64,000 nt of DNA from NCBI GenBank assembly GCA_963565915.1, contig OY751491.1:3596001-3660000 (forward strand), in the 5' to 3' direction. This document shows positions 50,343-60,869 of this stretch, in pieces. Under the pieces are notes generated by a model that had not been told where the DNA came from, searched no databases, and saw only the letters and a program-made list of their open reading frames with translations. Origin of the DNA: Entoloma clypeatum. Taxonomy: Eukaryota; Basidiomycota; Agaricomycetes; Agaricales; Entolomataceae. Made by a program: the position numbers and the translations under genes. Positions within the stretch are counted from its first letter, which is position 1. The number at the start of each line of letters is the position of its first letter.

Positions 50343-51527
50343 GAACAGATCTACGCCCACTTCACCACCGGCGAGCAACAGATCGAGTACAACCGTTGGG
50401 CACGAAACGAGAGACTTGACCCCTTCTCGCAACCAACAGACGCGCAGGAACAGAGATTCCTTAGAGATCTACAGAGGAAATACCCCGAACGTTTTGCCAC
50501 CGATTCCGCCGACGAGTCCCCTGACGAATTTGCTTTTGACTCCGCGCAGTCAGACATCGAACAGACGCCTAGAACAAGGACTCATTTTCAACCCTTACCT
50601 GTATCCCGAACCCCATCTTCATCCCAACAATCCAACTCCTCTTCTCCTCCGCAGACTCTAAACATGGCAGAAGCTCTGGCAGTACAAACAATGGATACAT
50701 CCAAGATCATCAAGGATCCTGGGATGTTCAAGGACAGACACACCTTTGACGAGTGGTGGAAAGCCACCAAACTATACATCAGGTTCCAGAAGAGCCTCAC
50801 AGACGATCAGAAGATTCTTGCGGTGCTATCCCGCATGATGGAAGGGTCCGGCAGGCACTGGGCCAGTAACAAGTTAGATGCTCTTGCTGTTGACAACGAG
50901 AACATCACCTGGCTAGGCTTCTCCGATGATATCGCCACACGATTCTCCATCGCCAACAAATCGGTTGCTGCCAAAGCAAGACTCGAAGTCCTGAGACAAG
51001 AGAAACGCACTGTTGATGAATTCTTGGACGAATTTGAAGAGCTCTTGAAGCTGTCAAACCTTGGTGAAGAAACTGGGAAATACATCCTAGAAAAGAACGT
51101 CAACCGCAGAGTCTCTGAACAAGTGGCTAGTGAGGGCAAGACGTACTCCGAGTACGCAAAGGAGATCCGAAACAAGGGACGACAGATGGAAGGACATGCA
51201 CTGGTCATCCGAGGAGGCGACATGCGCACCGGATCGGGTACCACTTACGGTGGTCAGGGCAAAGCCATGGAAATCGACAAAGCAGGGGTAGCCCGTTGCT
51301 ACAACTGTGAACGCTTCGGTCACCTCGCTAAGGACTGCAGCACTCCAAAGAAGAAAGATGGTCGCAAGTGTTTCAACTGTGACCAAGAAGGCCATATTGC
51401 GCGCAACTGCCGCAAGCCGAAGAAGAACTCTGGAAGGATTAGGAAGGTGTCTGAAGAAGATGCCGAGAATGATGAAACCACAATCTTAGAAGCCGAGGAG
51501 AAGGATTTTCCCGAAGGGTCCGATTAA
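50343..51527 (+). CDS. Gypsy-2 Gag
   Basis: Open frame of about 394 codons. The N-terminal 110 residues (IYAHFTTGEQQIEYNRWARNER...) overlap the proline-rich part of ORF A in another frame and have no early ATG. From MAEALAVQTMD (50665) it matches Gypsy-1 Gag: a capsid-like helical domain (HTFDEWWKATKLYIRFQ) and two CCHC knuckles (CYNCERFGHLAKDC, CFNCDQEGHIARNC). It ends FPEGSD, TAA at 51525-51527. No lesion. Confidence 0.85.
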   Translation, partial: EQIYAHFTTGEQQIEYNRWARNERLDPFSQPTDAQEQRFLRDLQRKYPERFATDSADESPDEFAFDSAQSDIEQTPRTRTHFQPLPVSRTPSSSQQSNSSSPPQTLNMAEALAVQTMDTSKIIKDPGMFKDRHTFDEWWKATKLYIRFQKSLTDDQKILAVLSRMMEGSGRHWASNKLDALAVDNENITWLGFSDDIATRFSIANKSVAAKARLEVLRQEKRTVDEFLDEFEELLKLSNLGEETGKYILEKNVNRRVSEQVASEGKTYSEYAKEIRNKGRQMEGHALVIRGGDMRTGSGTTYGGQGKAMEIDKAGVARCYNCERFGHLAKDCSTPKKKDGRKCFNCDQEGHIARNCRKPKKNSGRIRKVSEEDAENDETTILEAEEKDFPEGSD

Positions 51528-51577
51528 ATGACGCTAAGTCGCGACCCCTATCTATTAAACGGACTTGCTTGCCTTGT

Positions 51578-54500
51578 ATGACTGCAGACAATAGAACCTA
51601 TGTCATCCCTGCCAAGCGAGCTGCTGCGTTGACTAAGATTGTGAAGGGAGACAAACCTCCGAAACGACGAGAAATCAGGCTGTTAGCTCAGCTCAAGACA
51701 CGACGAGGACCAAAGGTCATTCGACCTGAGGTTGATAGTGGATGTGAACGCACATGCATCCATCCCAGAATAGTACACGAACAGAACCTCCCTACGCGAG
51801 GAATACCATCCATAGCAATTCTAAATGTGGATGGATCACCAAATCGACAACAGAAGGCAAACCAACTTGCCGAAGTCAAGCTGGATTTGGGAACACATCA
51901 GGAAACCATGAAAGCGATGGTGCTGGACATTGGGAGAACAGACATGCTCTTGGGACATGACTGGTTGGTACACCACAACCCTACGATCAATTGGACAACC
52001 GGCGCTGTAATGTTTAACCGGTGTCCAACTACATGCCAAACCAAACATTCAGATTTCAGGGTTAACCTTGATGGTCGCAAACACCGGGTTCGCATGGTCG
52101 AAGTACGCGACAAAGATGCACCAAAGAAGTCGAATCAGAAATGGAAACCTGGAGACCCTATCTTGGAAGCTGTCACTCCCACACCACCTCCCACAACCAA
52201 ACGACCCTCATATGTTGATCGGTTTACTCACCTCTTCGAGAAGGAGAACTTTGATAAGATCCCGAAGGAAAGGGAATGGGACCATGGTATTGAACTTACA
52301 CCGGACGCATTAAAGGAACTAGGGGGAAACACATATCCCATGACACAAAAGGAACAAGAAGAATTGGACGCTTTTATCGACGAGGGTCTAGCAACTGGAA
52401 AGATCCGCCCATCCAAATCCCCTTATGCCTCTCCTTGTTTCTTCATCAACAAGAAGGATGGTTCCAAACGATTGGTACAAGACTACCGCATGGTCAACAA
52501 ATTTACGGTCAAAGACAAGTTCCCACTCCCACGCATCTCCGACCTCTTGGACGTGCTGAAAGATGCAGTCTACTTCAATAAGATGGACATCATGTGGGGT
52601 TACAACAACGTCCGGATTAAGGAAGGCGATGAATGGAAGGCCGCCTTCCTCACCAGTCGAGGATTGTTCGAACCATTGGTCATGTTTTTCGGCCTTTGCA
52701 ACTCCCCGGGAACATTCTCTCGGATGATGGCTAATCTATTCCGAGACCAAATCCGCCGACGCATCTGCGTGATCTACATGGATGACATTGTGGTTATTGG
52801 TAAAACAAAGGAAGAACTCGTGCGAAACACTGAAGAAATTCTGCAGATCCTATCGGACAATGACTTGTTCCTAAAGGAGAAGAAGTGTTTCTGGGAAGTA
52901 ACGAAATGCCCCATATTGGGATATGTCGTTGGCGAAGGACGTGTCGAGATGGAAACTGAGAAGGTGGATACAATCCGAAACTGGCGAGCACCTACATCAA
53001 AAAAGGAAGTTCAGAAGTTCCTTGGGTTTGCTAACTTCTATTGACGTTTCATTGAAGGGTACTCAAACATTGCAAAACCACTCACCGCGCTCACAGGCAG
53101 CACTGCGTTTACTTGGGGACCAATGGAACAAAAAGCATTTGAAGGTCTCATACAGGCGATCATGTCAGCACCAGTCTTGGCATTACCAAAACCAGATGGA
53201 CAATTCCGGGTTGAAACCCATGCATCAGGCTATGCAATTGGGGCTGTACTCTCTCAAAAGCAGGACGACAAATGGCACCCTATCGCGTTCTTGTCGCGGA
53301 CCATGTCCGCGGCCGAACAGAATTACGAGATATACGACAAAGAGCTCTTGGCAGTCATGGAAGCACTGAAGGATTGGAGACACTATCTACTTGAAGCCAG
53401 GGAGCGCTTTGAGATCTTAACTGATCACAAGAACCTGGAGTATTTCCGCCGTCCTCAGGACCTAAACCAACGACAAAGGCGCTGGAAAATGAAGTTACAG
53501 GACTATGACTTCGAATTACGGCATGTGCCTGGCAAGACAAATGCAAAAGCGGATATTCTATCGCGTTTACCATGGTACAAAACGGAACTCGAACCACAAG
53601 ACAGTGAACAAATGCTCAAGGAGGGACTATTCTTGAAATGATTGGAATCAGAAGATGTGGTACATATGGAGATGTTCACGGAGGAACAATTCTTTGAAGG
53701 GGGTGAAACATCCGATTCCATCAAAATTGGAAACATCACGACCATTGAAAATCCGTGGATCGCACGCATCAAGGGCTCAAACCGCATGGAGACAGAAGTA
53801 GCCCAGGGTCTAAAGAAGAATCCTCATTGGTATCAACAGGAAAACGGCATCACATATGCAGGCGAACGAGTCTATGTTCCACCAGACCCACAACTGCGTC
53901 AAGAACTAATGTTTGAATCACACGATGCACCAGTGGCTGGACATCCAGGACAGTATCGGACACACGAACTCCTCACTCGCACCTACTGGTGGCCTACCAT
54001 CCTGCATGATGTAAAGAAGTCCGTAAAGGGTTGCGACACCTGTCAGCGCAACAAGATCAACAGACAGAAATGGCATGCTCCGCTACATCCCCATGCAGCA
54101 CCAAGTCATCCATGGGAAGACATAGGGATTGACGTTGTGGGACCGATACCAGAGTCCGATGGAAAGAATGCGATTCTGGTCATCACGGACAGACATTCGA
54201 AGATGCTCCATCTCATTCCGACAACCGTGGAATTATCAGCTGAAGGATTAGCCAAGATCTATCGGGATCAAATATGGAAGCTTCATGGGATCCCCAAAAA
54301 GATCATCAGTGACAGAGGACCACAGTTCGCCGCGAAGTTCATGGAGATACTTTGCCACATGTTAGGAATCAAAAGGAACCTGTCCACCGCATACCATCCA
54401 CAGACCGATGGACAGGCTGAACGATCGCATCAGGAAACAGAAGTGTTCTTATGAAACTTCGTTAACAATCTGCAAGATGATTGGGCTGAATGGATCGCAA

Positions 54501-55036
54501 TTGCTGAATTCCAGTACAATGACAAAGAACATCAGGCGACGAAGCACACACCATTCTATCTCAACTATGGATTACACCCTTGGAAGGGAGAACTTGTGTT
54601 GGAAGACACCAATCCGGCTGCCAACGACTTCTTGAAAAAACTCAAACAGGCACGAGAAGAAGCCAATGCAGCACTGAAACAAGCACAGGATCAGATGAAG
54701 AAGACAGTTGACACACGACGGAGTCCGTCTCAGAACTACCGCATCGGAGACAAGGTGTGGCTGGAAGGGACTAACATCAGGACTAACCGTCCCTCGAAGA
54801 AACTCGACGCACTCCAACATGGACCATTCAAAGTCCTAGAGAAGAAAGGGGCTAGCGCGTACCTTCTTGATCTCCCGAAGACTTGGCAAGTTCCCCGCTC
54901 TAGTCTCTTCCCTGCCCAATATAGCCACCCCGTTCTTCTTCTATCTCTCAACCATCCTCGCCGCCATGTCAAACACCATCGTTACCTCCACCTCCACCAC
55001 CGACATCAACCCCACCATCGCCGCCCTTATGAATGA
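51578..55036 (+). pseudogene. Gypsy-2 Pol with three TGA codons and no chromodomain
   Basis: Protease (DSGCERTC), RT (YMDDIVVIGK), RNase H, integrase zinc finger (H, H, CDTC) and core (DIGIDVVGPIP, SDRGPQF, QAERSHQE) lie in one frame from ATG 51578. TGA codons at 53042-53044, 53639-53641 and 54452-54454 each align with CGA in Gypsy-1. The RNase H Asp is changed too: ETHASGYA against ETDASGYA. Near 54888 the frame leaves LPKTW and runs into the leader of ORF3, because about 390 bp coding the chromodomain are deleted. Confidence 0.9.
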
Positions 55037-55337
55037 AGCGCTCTCCATGAGAGACCAAATCCATGCCCTCGAAACTTCCCTTGCCGACCTCCTTCATCGC
55101 CAGATGAATATCCGACTTCATTCGCTGTCCAACCTCCCCGTCGCCCCGACTCCCGAAGAAAAACAAATCCTCGGGAATTACATCAGCACCCTCGTCATCG
55201 AAAATCGACGTATTCAGCTGGCCATCAAGGGCCTCGAACTCGCTGTAGCCATCAACAAGGAGTTGATATACGATTGGAGCCTCAAGGAGAGTCCGAACTG
55301 GTCCGATCCCAGCAACAATGAGGGATGGGGACAATGA
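54966..55337 (+). CDS. Gypsy-2 ORF3 (123 aa)
   Basis: ATG at 54966 (MSNTIVTSTS), stop TGA 55335-55337. It shares with Gypsy-1 ORF3 the block EALSMRDQIHALETS, then LHRQM.IRLH.LS.LP and PNWSDPSNNEGW. About 75 of 122 residues are identical by my count. It has stayed open in an element whose pol has three stops and a deletion. Unknown function; predicted helical, no membrane segment. Confidence 0.7.
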   Translation: MSNTIVTSTSTTDINPTIAALMNEALSMRDQIHALETSLADLLHRQMNIRLHSLSNLPVAPTPEEKQILGNYISTLVIENRRIQLAIKGLELAVAINKELIYDWSLKESPNWSDPSNNEGWGQ

Positions 55338-55356
55338 CTCTGTGAGGACACAGAGC

Positions 55357-55371
55357 TTGGAGAGGGGAACA
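55357..55371 (+). other. Polypurine tract of Gypsy-2
   Basis: TTGGAGAGGGGAACA directly before the 3' LTR. Confidence 0.75.
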
Positions 55372-55773
55372 TGTTACGGACTCTACGGTATGTGGATGAT
55401 GTCATCACTTTTACTTATCGGCCCGACTCGGCGCCTTCTTACGAGCTTACTATGTCTAATGTCTACTTTTGCAACCTTTGATTCCCAGTCTGACTCACTA
55501 CCTTTACTTCGTCAGCCCCTTTAGTATACCTCGCTCCCGCGCTGACTCGCTTTCCGCAGTCAGCTTACTTATTGTACATAGCTTTCCGCAGTCGCCTTAC
55601 TCATGCACACTGCCTTCCGCAGTACTGACTTATCCGCTACTGCCTATAGTCAGTACTTATATAAACCTCTTGTACTAGAGTAGATTCCTTAGATTTAGCA
55701 ATCACATTGCTCTTTGCCTTTCCACTTCCTGCATACTCTGCCCAAACCTTGGAACGGTTTGTTAAGCATAACA
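55372..55773 (+). repeat. 3' LTR of Gypsy-2
   Basis: 402 bp, a few transitions from the 5' LTR, CTGGA duplicated outside. Confidence 0.95.
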
Positions 55774-55948
55774 CTGGAGGTGGAGGGATTTGGACATCTC
55801 GTCAGAAGGGGTCTTCTGGAGCCAACAACAGTTTTACAACATGGAATACAGGGTGAACACGAGACATGGAAGGAGGGGGTTTGAGTTCGTACACATGCGT
55901 TCCAACAGGTCAGACAACCGGAAATGGGCCTACATATCTATGAGCCAG
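55774..55948 (-). pseudogene. Integrase C-terminal fragment of another gypsy family
   Basis: On the minus strand it reads LAHRYVGPFPVV, a stop, PVGTHVYELKPPPSMS and RVHPVFHVVKLLLAPEDPF, the GPY/F-type integrase tail of Ty3/gypsy elements. It is not the Gypsy-1, -2 or -3 sequence. It abuts the DIRS-like RT once Gypsy-2 is removed, so an older rearrangement joined them. At its other end the LTR of Gypsy-3 begins. Confidence 0.6.
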
Positions 55949-56500
55949 TGTTACGGTGTTAGCCTACAATTGGTACTGGATCCTAATCAAGTGGGTTCGA
56001 ACTGTTTCCACACAAGTCCCTCAGTAGGACGACTTGTTCAAGATCAGCGAGTTCCTCAAAAGGACGACTCGGTTCAGGGTCTGGCAGAGCTAAGTCCTCG
56101 CAAGGCACTTAGTTGGAGAGCGTTTGAAGAATAGACAAGTAAGCGTTGTATGCCTAGGTCAAGCTAAGGACCTCTACTTTAAGATTACAGGTCTTATATA
56201 CATTATCCTATGGCTATAAATAAGTAAATGCTGCACAGGAGCTAAATAAGCCATTGGTTAGATAAATGTTTCAAGGGGCTGTGGCATAAGAGTCAGAGAT
56301 AAGGCCTCAAGGCTGTGAGTCAGAGATAACAAGTGAAAAAGTGTACTAATGGAGTCAAGTCCAAGTCAGAGTGAGTCATATCGCTGTTAGAAGGGACACA
56401 TGTCCCAGGGTTGTCGGAGTTATAGGTGAAACAGGGTCTGATAGGGATCGAGGGTTGCGGGGGTTGTGTGAAGGTGCATGAGTAAGGGAAAAGTGTAACA
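55949..56500 (-). repeat. 3' LTR of Gypsy-3
   Basis: 552 bp, ends TGTTACGGTG and AAGTGTAACA on the plus strand, next to a minus-strand polypurine tract. Candidate target word GCCAG at 55944-55948 has no partner in the window. Confidence 0.82.
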
Positions 56501-56513
56501 TTACCCCCCTTCT
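56501..56513 (-). other. Polypurine tract of Gypsy-3
   Basis: On the element's strand AGAAGGGGGGTAA lies directly before the 3' LTR. Confidence 0.75.
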
Positions 56514-56541
56514 ATGCTTGAAGTCACCGGCTTCAATGTTT

Positions 56542-57442
56542 CTAAGTTGCCATGTTGTGCACGGCATTGTCGTCAAACTCGTATTGGTCATCCTCAAGCA
56601 CTGCGTGACCTGGGCCTAAGCACTCGTAACTGTAGTGCCCAGGTGCTTTCTTCCAACATTTTTGGCATACAAAGGATCCGCATTGACACTCAATATGCCC
56701 ATCGGCCCTGGCACACAGACCGCATTTGCGTCCTTTGTCAATGTGCGGCCATCCTGCAGGACAATGCCAAGGTTTGCTTGGGGAGTGAGTGCATCCGTGC
56801 ATGTCAATTTCATAACCAATGCAGTCAGGTTCGTTGGTGAGGTCGATAGGGGTCTGGGACGAGGAACCATGCCTTAATGGGATAGACATGATGGTGCATG
56901 TGGTTTTTCTTCTGGAGCGTTTGACGACTCCATAGGATTTCTTCTTTCCTTTGACATCAGTCTTGACATCGGGAAGGCTTCGGTCGCTGGTCAAGGGCGA
57001 CGTGGACTCGATAGGGGACGGAGTGATTCAGGTGTCATGGTTTCTGACAATGAGTGGGATTGGGTTGGGGGACGGGGGTTGGTTCAGAGGTGGTGGCAAG
57101 ATCGGGAAGGGGAGTGGTCAGGATAGGGTTTTCTACGGGTGGGTCGAGGAGCATGACGTCGGGGGTGTTCATGCGGTTGTTGAACAGTCTTTCAAATTGT
57201 TGGTAGACACCTCGGTCTAAGAGTGTGTCGATGTGTCCTTCAATGAGTTGGGCGATATTGGCGGTGGTGTTGTAGTGGAATTGGTGGAGGATGATTAGCC
57301 CAAACAATGTGTTGACTAAGAATTGGTTGGTCTCATCGTCAATGCGTCGTAGCACTCTGTCATTGTGGTCGGGGTTGGTCAATAGCCTGAAGAGGTGGTG
57401 TCAGTGAAGTTCTTTGGTAGCGGTATCGAAGACAGTGGTCAT
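56542..57442 (-). pseudogene. Gypsy-3 ORF3, cysteine-rich protein (about 300 aa)
   Basis: It begins at ATG 57442 (MTTVFDTATKELH), then TGA at 57401-57403 and on in frame through a helical part (ETNQFLVNTLFGLIILHQFH) to about 57040. A one-base slip in a C-run there leads to the frame with KGKKKSYGVVKRSRRK and a cysteine-rich end: CTHSPSKPWHC, CGLC, CQC, CQKC (CX2CX8CXCX4CX2C), a probable zinc-binding fold. It occupies the same place as ORF3 of Gypsy-1/2 but I see no sequence similarity to them. Possibly a nucleic-acid or protein-binding accessory factor. Confidence 0.6.
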
Positions 57443-57469
57443 GGTAAAGGGGAGCGTAGTTTGTTGGGT

Positions 57470-60400
57470 TCAAAGGTGGTGGGTTTGTTTGTAAAGACCC
57501 AGTGTTTCTTGAGCTCTTTTTAAGTTGGATTCTGGTTCCCACGTGTTGTCGCTCGATGGGTATCCCATCCACTTGACCAAATATTTGTACCCTCTGCCCT
57601 GTCACCTATGGGTAAGGATTGCTTCTACTTCGTATTCGTGTTCTCCTTCAATCAGATCAGGAGGGGGGTTATGGAAGTTCGGTCCATGTGTGTCGTTCTC
57701 TCGATATGATGTTAACAAGGAGGGGTGGAACACGGGGTGGATCTTCCATTGTTCTGGAAGCTTCAGCTTGTACATCAGGGGCCCGAGTACCTCGGCAACG
57801 GTGAAGGGTCCTTCTCTTTTAGGTGCCAGTTTTCTAGAAGGATATCCGATTTGGAGGTTCTTCCCTTCTAGCCATACTTGTTCTCCTTTTCCAAATGGAG
57901 TGAAGCCTCGTGTTGATCTCTCTGCCATCACTTGATGGGCTAGTTTGTGCGCTGCCAGTGCTTCATCTCTTGCTTGTTTCAGCTCTTTGAGCTGTTCCTC
58001 TATGCTTGGCACATTTGTCTTTTCAAATGCCAATGGTATGTCTCTTGGTTCATATCCCATCATGAGATAGAATGGGGATCGTTTTGTTGTGGAGTGGGTT
58101 CTTTGATTGTGACAGAACTCCATTGTTGAATTGTGATCGTGCCATGTTTCAGGATTGTTCGAACAGAACATTCGGAAATAGCTTTCAAGTTCCTGATTTG
58201 CTCGTTCCGTTTCTCCATCTGTTTGAGGGTGATAAGCCATGCTCATCATCAGTTTGATCCCTAGGAGTCGTCCTAGTTCTCTGAAGACTTGAGAGGCAAA
58301 TTGTGGCCCTCTGTCAGACAGTATAGAGTCTGGTAGTCTGAATCTTCAGTACACTTGGTCCAAATAGAGTTTGGCGGTAAGGGTCGCGTCGGTGGTTTTT
58401 GTGCAAGGGATGGAAATTACCCCCTTCATAGAACCATGGTCTACTACGACCATGATACTGTCAAATCCATTGCTCTCAGGTAAGTCCGTGATGAAGTTGA
58501 TTGTGGTCTGTGAGAATGGTCTAGCGTCTTTCTGTGCTTTGATCGGCATTGATCCAGGGTTTGTGGGATGTGTGTTGACTTTCATTTGTTGGCAGGTTGC
58601 ACATCCTCCAACATAATTCTTGACAAACACGTACATTCCTGGCCACCAATAGTTTTGTCTGACCAGTTCCAAGGTTTTTAGATGTCCCGGATGTCCGCTT
58701 GGCAGGGAATCATGATATCATTTCGTTATTTCCCGGTGCAGAGTTTCATCTGGCAGTACGTAACATCTGTCACAGAAGAATAATATTCCATCTTCGGTTC
58801 TCCATTCCGATAATTGGGATTTGATCGGGGGTGTGCCCGATTCTTTTAGAGCGGTGATGGCTTCCGAGAAGAGCTTATCATTCTCGGTTGCTTTTAGAAT
58901 ATCTCCTTGTAGCTCAAGATCCACTGTCTTGACAAAGATGTCATCTGGTAAGACAATAATGTCTTTGTTATCCATGTCTTCTTCGGGTATATGGTCTGGT
59001 CGCCTTGACAAGGCATCAGACTGGATCATCTTTGATCCTGGGGTGTGTACTAGTTTGATTTCAAACTCGGAGAGATACAATCTCCATCGTGCCTGTTGTC
59101 TGTTCAATTTCTGGGATTCCCGGTAATATGTCAGGTTCTTGTGATCAGATAGAATAACCATTGGGAATGATGACCCAAGGAGGTAGTGCCTCCAAGTTTC
59201 CAGTGATCGGATAATTCCCAAGAGTTCCCGATCATAGATCTCATAGTTCCGCTCTGCTGCAGAGAATGAGTATGATATATATCTGCAGGGGTGCCAGTCT
59301 CTGTTCACATCTTGTTGGTGCAGTACTGCTCCTGCCGCCCATTTGGATGCATCAGATTCTATGATGAATGGTTTGTTGGTGTTCGGCATCAATAATACCG
59401 GTGATTCCGTGAATTTGTCCTTCAATGTGTCAAATGCCGTCTGGCAGTCTTCATTCCATTCCCACTCTAGATCCTTTTTGGTTAGATCATTCAGGGGTTT
59501 GGCAATGTCCGAGTAGTGTCCAATAAACCTTCGATAGAAGTTTCCAAATCCAAGGAAGGATCTGACCTGTTTCACTGTCACGGGTTCTGGCCATTTTGCT
59601 ATCCCTGATAACTTAACGGGGTCCATTGCGATTTTGTTTTCTTTGATAATGAGTCCGAGGTATTCACACTGCCTGACTCCAAATTCGCATTTTTCCAGGT
59701 TGAGATAGAGATCGTTCTCTTCCATTTTCTTAAGTACGTGGAGTGTCCATTCGGTGTCGATTTCATCATTGACTGAGAATACGAAGATGTCGTCCAAGTA
59801 AATGAGCAACCATCCTTCTTCAAGTTCTTCTTTGAAAATTTTGTTCATCATTGCCTGAAACATGGGTGGCATGCCTGCCAGCCCAAAGAAGGCAACCAAG
59901 GGTTCATACAACCCTCAATTGGTTTTGAATGCAGCCTTCCATTCATCACCAGGTTTGATCCGTATGTTGTTGTATCCCCAATGCATGTTCAGTTTAGTAA
60001 AGACCTTTGCTCCTTTCAGTTTGTCCAGTAAATCTCTGACCAGGGGTAACAGGTATGCATTTTTCACTGTTCCTTCGTTCAATCGCTGATAGTCCTGACA
60101 AGGTCTGAGTTTATCCGAGTCCTTTTTCGCCACGAAGAAAAAGGGTGATGCCATTGGTGATTTCAAGGGTCTGATGTACCCCTTTCGAAGGTTCTCATCA
60201 AGGAATTCATCCAATTTGGTTTGTTCTTCCGGTGACAAACAATAAACCTTACAGTCTTTTGGGGTGAAGTCCAGTTTCAAGTCAATTGTGTGGTCCCATG
60301 GTTTATGTTCCGGTAACCTCTCAGATGCTGTTTTCTCGAACACCTTCTGATATTGATCATATAGTCCTGGTAGTTCTTTCTTTGGTTTGTCCGCGGTGTC

Positions 60401-60798
60401 CGTGTTGTGTGAGAGTTTCTGGGAGATTGAGGTCTTGGCTTGGATCCAAATTTCCTCAATGGGTTTGTCTGTTGTGACATATGTCCTGAATAGGTTGAGG
60501 TCATCATCTGATTCTTCATCTATCCTTTTCAAGATAGGTCCATTTGCCAGTAGAGCCTCTTTTGTCGGTTTAAGAGTCTCTTCATCATCAATTTCTTCTA
60601 TCGTTGCAAAGATCCTTTGTTTAGGTTCTTCTTTCATCCATGCTGCGATTGCAATGGGTTTTTTGTCTTTTGATGCCAAGAGCTCATCAAATTTCTTCCT
60701 CATGACACCTGCTAGGGTCTTCTTCAACCTGATAGTTTCGATATCCAAGGTTCCTTTTTCCCGATTGATCTTCAGGTTGTATTGCTTTCAGGTAGTCA
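57470..60798 (-). pseudogene. Gypsy-3 Pol, four in-frame TGA codons
   Basis: From 60798: protease end ([14 protein letters not shown]), RT ([32 protein letters not shown] in LLIYLDDIFVFS), RNase H (ESDASKWAAGAVL, SDHKNLTYY), integrase zinc finger (GCATCQQMK), core ([10 protein letters not shown], then SDRGPQFA and ETERANQE) and chromodomain ([19 protein letters not shown]) to TGA 57470-57472. Stops at 59915-59917, 58718-58720, 58346-58348 and 57602-57604; Arg is expected at three of them (FKTN*GLYEP, K*YHDSLP, HR*QGRG). The first integrase Asp is Asn (INFITDLP). A one-base slip occurs near 60788. Confidence 0.85.
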
Positions 60799-60869
60799 AC
60801 CTACACTGTATTGTAATTTACGGTCCAGCGAAGGCATACAGTGTATGGTAAATTACGGAAGCAGTGAAT

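Larger units (their letters stand above)
49471..55773 (+). mobile_element. Gypsy-2: Ty3/gypsy element, chromodomain deleted, stop-ridden
   Basis: It has 402-bp LTRs (49471-49872 and 55372-55773), a perfect CTGGA duplication (49466-49470 and 55774-55778), an 11-nt self-primer PBS, a polypurine tract, and the same family and gene order as Gypsy-1. Pol is one frame broken only by three TGA codons. The chromodomain part is missing by deletion near 54888. Gag and ORF3 are open. Confidence 0.95.
55949..60798 (-). mobile_element. Gypsy-3: Ty3/gypsy chromovirus, 5' end missing
   Basis: 3' LTR (55949-56500, 552 bp, TGTTAC...GTAACA ends), polypurine tract, a cysteine-rich ORF3, chromodomain, integrase, RNase H, RT and the end of the protease region, in the minus-strand order of a gypsy element. 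It ends near 60798, where a foldback-like structure begins. No gag or 5' LTR lies in the window. Pol is one frame broken by four TGA codons. LTR and proteins differ clearly from Gypsy-1 and -2. Confidence 0.88.
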
